DNA of 15,464 nucleotides from positions 1-15,464 of the forward strand of contig DAQG01000076.1 in assembly GCA_002502785.1 (NCBI GenBank). The letters are read 5' to 3'. Each line of letters begins with the position of its first letter. Within the stretch, counting starts at the first letter, position 1. This DNA is from Methanothrix harundinacea (GTDB lineage: Archaea > Halobacteriota > Methanosarcinia > Methanotrichales > Methanotrichaceae). The translations under genes and the position numbers were made by a program. The notes below the pieces were generated by a model, which was not told where the DNA came from, searched no databases, and saw nothing but the letters and a program-made list of their open reading frames with translations. Positions 6,722 to 12,246 of the stretch are shown one piece after another.

Positions 6722-7813
6722 TCACCTCCTCCTCGTCTCGATCCTTTTAGCGACCGAGCTGAAGAACCTCTCTTTAGTGCAGAGGGGTCCGGGCCGAGCC
6801 TCGGGGTGGTACTGGACCGCCTCCATCCCCAGGTAGTTGCTCTTGATCCCCTCAACGGTCCCGTCGTTGGCGTTGACCTGGGTGATCTTCAGCCCCGTCC
6901 CTTCGGCCGACTCGGGGCGGAGGGCGAAGTTGTGGTTCTGCGAGGTGATGTAGACGATGCCGCTTGCCAGGTCCTTCACCGGCTGGTTTCCGCCGTGGTG
7001 GCCGAACTTGAGCTTGTAGGTCTCGGCTCCCAGGGCGAGGCATATAACCTGCAGGCCCAGGCATATCCCGAAGACAGGCTTTTCTCCCGCGAAGTGCTTC
7101 ACCGCCTCGATGGCTCTCGTCGCCTGCTCGGGATCGCCCGGTCCGTTGGATATGAAGATGGCGTCGGGCTGGTGCTTCTCGATCTCCGAGATCCTGGCAT
7201 CGGAAGGCACGACCACAATGTCGAACCCCTGGCAGGCCATGGAATCGAGGATGTTCTTTTTGATCCCCAGGTCCATCATCACGACCCTCGGTCCGTCTCC
7301 GGGGATCCTGTAGGCCTTTTTGCAGGAGACGGCGCTTATCAGGTCGAGGCTTGAGATGTTGGGCTGGTCTCTTGCCTGCTGGACGATGTCAATGCCCTCA
7401 ACCTCCGACCTCTCGCCAACGGCGAGGGCGGCCCTCATAGCCCCCTGGTTTCTGATCTTTATGGTGAGCATCCTCGTGTCCAGGCCGTGAACGCCTGGAA
7501 CGCCCTCATCTTCCAGGAACTTCGAGATCGTCCTATTGGACCTGTAGTGGAGGGGTCTGTCCCAGATCTCCTTGCAAACCATGGCCGTAGCCCCGATGTG
7601 GTCCGATTGAAAGTTGTCGCCGCTCACGCCGTAGTTTCCCATGAGAGGATATGTGAACATCAGAAGCTGCCCAGCGTAGGAGGGATCGGTCAGAGCCTCC
7701 TCATAGCCGGACATGACCGTCACGAAAACCAGTTCGCCAGAGACGACGCCAGGTGCCCCGAAGCCCACCCCTTCGACCCTGGTACCGTCTTCCAACCCTA
7801 AGACGCCGATCAT
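6722..7813 (-). CDS. carA: Carbamoyl phosphate synthetase, small (glutaminase) subunit
   Basis: 363 residues from the ATG at 7813 (MIGVLGLEDGT). CarA hydrolyses glutamine and channels the ammonia to CarB. The N-terminal half is the CarA-specific domain (FVTVMSGYEEALTDPSYAGQ, then HGLDTR). The C-terminal half is a class I glutamine amidotransferase with nucleophile Cys251 in GICLGLQ and His336/Glu338 in QYHPE. The frame stays open up to 8056, but those 81 extra residues are low-complexity and Pro-rich. They would also run through the carA promoter and the terminator of the neighbouring gene, and 363 residues is the family norm. A GGTGG tract precedes the ATG. It is first in the carA-carB operon, and its last codons form the carB ribosome site. 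Confidence 0.96.
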   Translation of the reverse strand: MIGVLGLEDGTRVEGVGFGAPGVVSGELVFVTVMSGYEEALTDPSYAGQLLMFTYPLMGNYGVSGDNFQSDHIGATAMVCKEIWDRPLHYRSNRTISKFLEDEGVPGVHGLDTRMLTIKIRNQGAMRAALAVGERSEVEGIDIVQQARDQPNISSLDLISAVSCKKAYRIPGDGPRVVMMDLGIKKNILDSMACQGFDIVVVPSDARISEIEKHQPDAIFISNGPGDPEQATRAIEAVKHFAGEKPVFGICLGLQVICLALGAETYKLKFGHHGGNQPVKDLASGIVYITSQNHNFALRPESAEGTGLKITQVNANDGTVEGIKSNYLGMEAVQYHPEARPGPLCTKERFFSSVAKRIETRRR

Positions 7814-7840
7814 AGTATCGCCACCACAAGTAGGGAGGTC

Positions 7841-7856
7841 ATCTAAATAGGTTTCG
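7841..7856 (-). promoter_or_regulatory. Candidate carAB promoter (box A)
   Basis: The minus strand reads CGAAACCTATTTAGAT, a purine-rich BRE-like sequence followed by a TATTTA core. It predicts a start site near 7820 and a leader of roughly 10 nt before the carA ATG at 7813. I see no attenuator or operator. Confidence 0.45.
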
Positions 7857-7994
7857 ACGGGACCGGGTGGCGAAGGGGCGGCCTCCAGCCGGAAACCGAT
7901 TGCCGGGACCGCCGAACCTCGCCCGTTCAACGCCTTGCCGGGATTGGGGTTCGATGGCCGGGGCTCTACGAGTTTTGGAGGCTTTCTGAGTCGA

Positions 7995-8042
7995 ATAAGG
8001 AATAAGAAGGAACAGATCAGGGGGCAGTCCTGCAGCCCCCTG
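7995..8042 (-). terminator. Intrinsic-type terminator of the 8059-8412 gene
   Basis: CAGGGGGC (8018-8025 on the plus-strand numbering) pairs perfectly with GCCCCCTG (8035-8042) around a ~9-nt loop. On the minus strand it is followed by the T-rich stretch GTTCCTTCTTATTCCTTATT. The hairpin starts 16 nt past the stop of the small exported protein and separates that gene from carA. Confidence 0.7.
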
Positions 8043-8058
8043 GTCGTCTCTTCCAAAA

Positions 8059-8412
8059 TCAGGATATGAGGGGAAGCTCTATCAGGTACAGGTCCTCGGT
8101 CCGGTTGTCGTCGGGGCCAAAGATCTGGTCGATGACGCTGTTTACGTAGGGAACCACCTGCTGGTTGAAGATGGTGGTCTGGTTGTTGTAGTCGCTGACG
8201 ATCTCCGCCGTTTCAGGGGTAGATTGGCCGCCCAAGGCCATGTAAAGCTGTTCCAAACTTCCGCCCATGCCGGTGGCCTGCCCTACCAGCACCGCGGCGT
8301 CAAAAAAGCCGTTCTTGTAATCATCTGAATACTCATCTTGAGCACTGGCCGCGCCGATGGCGCCGCACAGCAGCATCCCTATCACTAACCCGAACTTTAC
8401 AATCTCTTTCAT
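8059..8412 (-). CDS. Small exported protein, unknown family
   Basis: 117 residues from the ATG at 8412, preceded by GGTGA eight to ten nt upstream. Residues 1-24 (MKEIVKFGLVIGMLLCGAIG) are a signal peptide with an AASAQ-DE cleavage site. The mature ~93 residues begin acidic (DEYSDDYKNGFFDAA) and then appear helical, with NQTT and NRT sequons and a C-terminal hydrophobic tail (LYLIELPLIS). No Cys is left in the mature protein and no catalytic motif is visible. The N-terminal sequence is compatible with a short helical-repeat secreted protein, but I do not recognise it. It is a single-gene unit with its own promoter and a strong terminator, divergent from glyS. Confidence 0.65.
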   Translation of the reverse strand: MKEIVKFGLVIGMLLCGAIGAASAQDEYSDDYKNGFFDAAVLVGQATGMGGSLEQLYMALGGQSTPETAEIVSDYNNQTTIFNQQVVPYVNSVIDQIFGPDDNRTEDLYLIELPLIS

Positions 8413-8446
8413 GAGTTATCACTCACCAACCGTCGATATGCTCACC

Positions 8447-8457
8447 TCCTTAAAAAC
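8447..8457 (-). promoter_or_regulatory. Candidate box A for the gene at 8412
   Basis: The minus strand reads GTTTTTAAGGAGG; the TTTTTAA core predicts a start site near 8427, about 15 nt before the ATG, leaving room for the GGTGA ribosome site. Confidence 0.4.
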
Positions 8458-8602
8458 TCTGTCGGACCTCGGCCGCGTCCCGGCACCAAAATCGCGGCGG
8501 GATGTGGGAGGCTCTTCTGGCCATGATCGGTCCTCGAAATATCTCCGAAACAAATCTCCGTCCGACCCGTTTTTCGAATTGCGACCCTTTGGCCCAAACG
8601 AC

Positions 8603-8614
8603 AAAGGTTAAATG
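8603..8614 (+). promoter_or_regulatory. Candidate glyS box A
   Basis: AAAGGTTAAATG lies about 40 nt before the glyS ATG and predicts a start site near 8636 with a short leader. It shares the 237-bp intergenic region with the divergent promoter of the gene at 8412. Confidence 0.35.
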
Positions 8615-8649
8615 ATCTCTCGCGGTCTAGATGAGGCGAGGATTGGCTT

Positions 8650-10383
8650 ATGGACATGTACGAGAAGGTGATCGAGCTTGCACGGAGGCGAGGCTTTATC
8701 TGGCCCGCCTTTGAGCTCTACGGCGGAGCTGCGGGCTTTTACGATTATGGGCCCCTGGGTGCTCCGCTCAAGAGAGGAATCGAAGACCTTTGGAGGGCAT
8801 TCTTCGTGATCCGGGAGGGGTTCTGCGAGATCGAGTGCCCCACCATCGGGGTGGAGGATATTTACAAGGCCTCGGGTCACCTCTCCGGCTTTTCCGATCC
8901 CCTCACCGAATGCAAGGAGTGCAGCGAGATCTACAGGGCAGACCACCTCATAAAGCACATCATCGAGGTTCCCGACGCCCTCGCAAACGAGGAGATATAC
9001 CGCGTGATCCAGGAGAACGACGTATTCTGCCCAGAATGCGGTGGCGACCTATCCGAGATCTACGAGTTCAATCTGATGTTCAAGACCTTCATCGGTCCGG
9101 GTGGAAAGCAGCCTGGGTACCTCCGGCCCGAGACCGCTCAGGGGATGTTCGTGAACTTTCCGAGGCTTCTTCGCCACTATCGCGACCGCCTCCCCTTCGG
9201 CGCCGTCCAGATCGGAAAGTCCTACCGAAACGAGATCTCGCCCCGCCAGGGGGTGATACGGCTGAGGGAGTTCTCTCAGGCCGAGGCTGAGATCTTCATC
9301 AACCCGAGGGACAAGACCCATCCCCGGTTCGGCGAGGTGGCAGACCTGGTGATGACCCTCTACTCCAAGGGGGGTCAGGAGAGGGGTGAGACCGAGGAGA
9401 TGACCGTCGGCGAGGCAGTTGATAAGGGGATCATAGCCCACGAGACCCTCGCCTACTACGTCGCCCGGACTTACCAATTTCTGACCGAGGCCGGGATCTC
9501 GAAGGATCGGCTGAGGTTCAGGCAGCACAAGGACGATGAGATGGCCCACTACGCCGCTGACTGCTGGGATGCCGAGGTGCTCCTCGACAGGTTCGGCTGG
9601 ATTGAGATCGTTGGGGTCGCCGACAGGACGAACTACGACCTCCGGTCTCATATGGCCCAGAGCCAGGCCAACCTCACCGTATACCTACCCTTCGACGAGC
9701 CGAGAAAGGAGGAGAAGCTTGTCGTCAAGCCCGACATGAAGAAGCTCGGCCCCCTCTTTCGGAAGGGTGCGAAGGCCGTCGCCGACGCCTTACAGGCCCT
9801 TCCGATGGAGGATTTGAAGCAAGACCCGATCTTGGTCGAGGTGGACGGCGAGAAGGTGGAGATCGATCCCGCCCTCGTCTCCTTCGAGATGGTGGAAGAG
9901 GAGATCAGGGGCGAGGAGATCGTGCCTCACGTCATCGAGCCCTCCTTTGGGATAGATCGAATCCTATACTCCGTCCTCGAACACTCTTATCGGGAGGAGA
10001 TGGTGGAGGGCGAGACGAGGGCGGTTTTGGCCCTGCAAAACAGGGTGGTTCCGATCCAGGTCGCGGTCCTGCCTCTTATGGATAGAGCGGAGCTTGTGGC
10101 CCCTGCGGAGGAGATCGCCCGGGAGCTGAGAGGCATGGACCTGAGAGTCGAGTACGATTCGTCGGGAAGCATCGGCAGAAGGTATCGGCGAAACGACGAG
10201 GTGGGGACCCCATACTCCGTCACCGTCGATTACGAGACCTTGGAGGAGGGGACGGTCACCATCAGGGACCGAGACTCGATGTCCCAGATCAGGGTTAAGA
10301 AGGGCGAGGTCGCCGAAAAGGTTCTGGCCCTTTTGAAAGGGGAGATGAAGTTCTCGGAGGCGGGTTCGCCTCTCGCGAGCTGA
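8650..10383 (+). CDS. glyS: Glycyl-tRNA synthetase (archaeal/eukaryal alpha2 type)
   Basis: 577 residues, the usual length for archaeal GlyRS, a class II synthetase that charges tRNA-Gly. The N-terminal catalytic core begins RRRGFIWPAFELYGG with YDYGPLG near residue 35. Two CxxC pairs (CKEC at 88-91; CPEC at 127-130) form the expected metal-binding insertion. RPETAQGMF (~158-166) and motif 2 (SYRNEISPRQG, ~191-201) contact glycine and ATP. Motif 3 is EPSFGIDRI at 430-438. The C-terminal ~100 residues (VAVLPLMDRAELVAPAEEIA onward) are the anticodon-binding domain. The start at 8650 has only a weak GGCGAGG-like ribosome site; the ATG two codons later is possible. The next gene begins 48 nt downstream and is probably co-transcribed. 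Confidence 0.97.
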   Translation: MDMYEKVIELARRRGFIWPAFELYGGAAGFYDYGPLGAPLKRGIEDLWRAFFVIREGFCEIECPTIGVEDIYKASGHLSGFSDPLTECKECSEIYRADHLIKHIIEVPDALANEEIYRVIQENDVFCPECGGDLSEIYEFNLMFKTFIGPGGKQPGYLRPETAQGMFVNFPRLLRHYRDRLPFGAVQIGKSYRNEISPRQGVIRLREFSQAEAEIFINPRDKTHPRFGEVADLVMTLYSKGGQERGETEEMTVGEAVDKGIIAHETLAYYVARTYQFLTEAGISKDRLRFRQHKDDEMAHYAADCWDAEVLLDRFGWIEIVGVADRTNYDLRSHMAQSQANLTVYLPFDEPRKEEKLVVKPDMKKLGPLFRKGAKAVADALQALPMEDLKQDPILVEVDGEKVEIDPALVSFEMVEEEIRGEEIVPHVIEPSFGIDRILYSVLEHSYREEMVEGETRAVLALQNRVVPIQVAVLPLMDRAELVAPAEEIARELRGMDLRVEYDSSGSIGRRYRRNDEVGTPYSVTVDYETLEEGTVTIRDRDSMSQIRVKKGEVAEKVLALLKGEMKFSEAGSPLAS

Positions 10384-10431
10384 AAAGCACTTGATGGCTT
10401 TACGAAGATATGGATTAGAGGTCTTACGAAG

Positions 10432-11082
10432 ATGAGATCCCAGCGGCTAGATTCTCTGGTGATGGAGGTCAAGAGAAAGGGGATCCATCTTTCAGGCCTT
10501 TCGGTCCCGGCGGCCATCATCCTATTCGGAAAAGTCGCGACCGCGGGGTTTGTCGCCCTAGCCCTCTTGGTGGCTCTCTTCCTGGAACGAAGGCGGCTTT
10601 CGGGCAAGATCCGGCTGCCTTCGGTCCGCGACCACGAAGCGGATAGGGTGGCAGGCTACATCTACTACATCTCCGGAGCCCTGCTGACGGTCCTTCTCTT
10701 CCCACCCCAAGTCGCCATAGCCGCGATGCTGATGCTCTCGCTCGGTGATGCTGCCAGCGGGATCATCGGCTCGGTCGTCAGGGGCTCGGCCGTCAGGACC
10801 GGGATAATGGAGGGCCAGAGCTGGAGGCCAAAGCCCCTTCCGGTGGTTGCGGGAACCTTTGCGGTCTGCCTCCTGGTGGGCTACGCAGCCTACCTTCTCG
10901 AGGGGAACTTCTTTTCCGGACCCGAGCTGCTCTCATTTCCGGTCTATCTCGTCGGCGCGGCGACGGCGACCTTTGCAGACGCCGTTCCCCTCTCCTTTCG
11001 AGGTCGCGTCATCGACGACAACTTCACAATCCCCGTCCTTTCGGGATCGGCCATGTTCTTTGCAAGCCTCCTCTGGGTCTGA
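10432..11082 (+). CDS. SEC59/dolichol kinase-like membrane protein
   Basis: 216 residues, multi-pass membrane protein. It begins with the family's E-x-K-R-K-x-x-H motif (MEVKRKGIHLSGL, residues 11-23) and has SLGDAASGIIG (~103-113), a K/R-rich segment with EG, and the C-terminal FADAVPLSFRGRVIDDNF signature. These are the cytidine-nucleotide binding and polyprenol-facing parts of the SEC59/DGK1/VTE5 group (COG0170). Members phosphorylate polyprenols (dolichol, geranylgeraniol, phytol) using CTP, or are related to CDP-lipid enzymes. In an archaeon the likely substrate is dolichol for glycosylation or a geranylgeranyl alcohol for lipid salvage; the sequence does not decide. About six membrane segments are visible. 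GAGGT precedes ATG 10432; ATG 10462, preceded by GGTG, is an alternative start. It follows glyS by 48 nt, so co-transcription is likely. Confidence 0.8.
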   Translation: MRSQRLDSLVMEVKRKGIHLSGLSVPAAIILFGKVATAGFVALALLVALFLERRRLSGKIRLPSVRDHEADRVAGYIYYISGALLTVLLFPPQVAIAAMLMLSLGDAASGIIGSVVRGSAVRTGIMEGQSWRPKPLPVVAGTFAVCLLVGYAAYLLEGNFFSGPELLSFPVYLVGAATATFADAVPLSFRGRVIDDNFTIPVLSGSAMFFASLLWV

Positions 11083-11402
11083 GCGGCAACATATCTGAAC
11101 GACCTGCGAGCCGAGTCGTATGTCAGCAGCTCTGCTACGGCTTCGAATAGACTGCTTGATGCTGGTTGGTCAGCATCGGGCCGTGGCGGATATCGAGCAT
11201 GTCTTATTTGTGCAGAAAGGTTTTTTAACGTAGGGGAGAGTCAACACAGCAGAGAGTGAAGCAACTGCAGCTGGCCACGCCGTCCGACTTCGGGGAAAGA
11301 TATTCTCAGCTTTCATCGAAAACTGCGATTCCGACCCGCGGCGAGGAGGGTCCGCTGGCGTCGAGAGGTTGCTCGATATCGAGAGGAAATAGGAGGGATA
11401 TT
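11083..11402 (+). other. Gap and long adk leader with box A and small inverted repeats
   Basis: No gene is supported in these 320 bases. A 7-bp perfect hairpin (GATGCTG/CAGCATC, 11158-11177) may mark the 3' end of the preceding unit, though no T-run follows. AAGGTTTTTTAACG at 11217-11230 is a good box A and predicts an adk leader of about 150 nt. The leader contains the direct repeat TCGAGAGG (11361-11368 and 11379-11386) and the 12-nt palindrome CTCGATATCGAG (11372-11383) just upstream of the adk ribosome site. Confidence 0.45.
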
Positions 11403-12047
11403 ATGAACATAGTACTACTCGGTCCACCAGGATCCGGAAAGGGCACTCAGGCCAAGATGATCGCGGAGAAGTACGGCGTGGTTCACATCTCCACCGGGGA
11501 CATCCTGAGAGAGAACGTCAGGAACGGCACCGCTCTGGGAGTGGAGGCGAAAAAGTTCATGGAAGCCGGCAAGCTGGTTCCAGACAGCCTGCTCATCGAC
11601 ATCATCAAGGACCGGCTGGCAAAAGACGACGTCAAGAACGGCTGGATGCTGGACGGCTATCCCCGGACTATGCCCCAGGCCGAGGCTATGGACAAGATCC
11701 TGCCAGCTCTGGGCCAGAAGATCGATGTGGTCCTGAACATCGACGTTCCCGATGCTGAGCTCGTCAAGAGGGTCACAGGCAGGCGGATGTGCAAGTGCGG
11801 CACCACCTATCATGTTCAGTTCAACCCGCCAAAAGTGGCCGGCAAGTGCGACGCCTGTGGAGCCGACCTCTACCAGAGGGCGGACGACACCGAGGAGACG
11901 GTCAAGGAGAGGCTCCAGGCCTATCACGCCCAGACCCAGCCCCTCATCGACTACTACGACAAGCGTGGCATCGTGGCCACGGTGCTCGGAGTAGGCGACA
12001 TCAAGGCCATCTTCGGGAAGGTCGCCGAGGCACTGGACAAGATTTAG
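11403..12047 (+). CDS. adk: Adenylate kinase, bacterial-type long form with zinc LID
   Basis: 214 residues from ATG 11403, chosen over an in-frame GTG at 11256 because GGAGGGATATT precedes it and MNIVLLGPPGSGKGT is the family N-terminus. The enzyme interconverts 2 ADP and ATP + AMP. The P-loop GPPGSGKGT is at 7-15, the AMP site STGDILRE follows near 30, and DGYPRT lies near 84. The LID domain carries Cys130, Cys132, Cys149 and Cys152 (CKCGTTYH...CDAC), the zinc ligands of long bacterial Adks. The first pair is C-x-C rather than the common C-x2-C. This is the monomeric bacterial-type enzyme and not the short trimeric archaeal AdkA. It is transcribed alone, with a box A and long leader upstream and T-tracts downstream. 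Confidence 0.95.
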   Translation: MNIVLLGPPGSGKGTQAKMIAEKYGVVHISTGDILRENVRNGTALGVEAKKFMEAGKLVPDSLLIDIIKDRLAKDDVKNGWMLDGYPRTMPQAEAMDKILPALGQKIDVVLNIDVPDAELVKRVTGRRMCKCGTTYHVQFNPPKVAGKCDACGADLYQRADDTEETVKERLQAYHAQTQPLIDYYDKRGIVATVLGVGDIKAIFGKVAEALDKI

Positions 12048-12049
12048 AT

Positions 12050-12081
12050 ATCTTTCCAAAACTCTTTTTCAACATTTTTGT
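12050..12081 (+). terminator. adk T-tract terminator
   Basis: Three T-rich blocks directly follow the adk TAG stop: TCTTTCC, CTCTTTTTC and CATTTTTG. No hairpin precedes them. This is the common archaeal form of terminator. Confidence 0.55.
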
Positions 12082-12130
12082 ATAACTCTAAGTTCAACAT
12101 CTATCAAGTCTTCGTCAGCTCGACTGCCAA

Positions 12131-12164
12131 ACATTTTAAATCCATAAGGTCGATATTCCAAATG
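12131..12164 (+). promoter_or_regulatory. Box A and leaderless ATG of the STAND gene
   Basis: ACATTTTAAATCC (12131-12143) is a good box A. Its centre lies about 25 nt before ATG 12162, so the message would be leaderless and begin at that ATG. From there the frame is MVNLDETEAET then stop, but one base skipped near 12178-12180 leads into the long STAND frame (see the finding). Confidence 0.5.
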
Positions 12165-12246
12165 GTGAATTTAGACGAAACCGAAGCGGAGACATAAAAT
12201 AGTACTCATCCTGATTCTTCTTTTAGCTCTGGCGCTGCTCTTTAAT

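Noticed and set aside
6110..7354. 414-codon plus-strand frame opposite carA/carB
   Set aside because: It is antisense to two clearly conserved genes; its His/Asp/Leu-rich product is typical of GC-rich shadow frames.
7814..8056. Extension of the carA frame to give 444 residues
   Set aside because: The extra 81 residues are low-complexity and Pro-rich with no family match. The region contains the terminator of the upstream gene and the carA box A, and the protein from 7813 already has the normal length.
10400..10433. Direct repeat TTACGAAGAT (10400-10409 and 10424-10433) between glyS and the next gene
   Set aside because: Only two short copies, one overlapping the start codon; there is no sign of an operator or mobile-element target duplication.
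11256..11402. 49-residue N-terminal extension of Adk from GTG
   Set aside because: A strong ribosome site and the conserved family N-terminus both point to ATG 11403; the extension is unlike any Adk.
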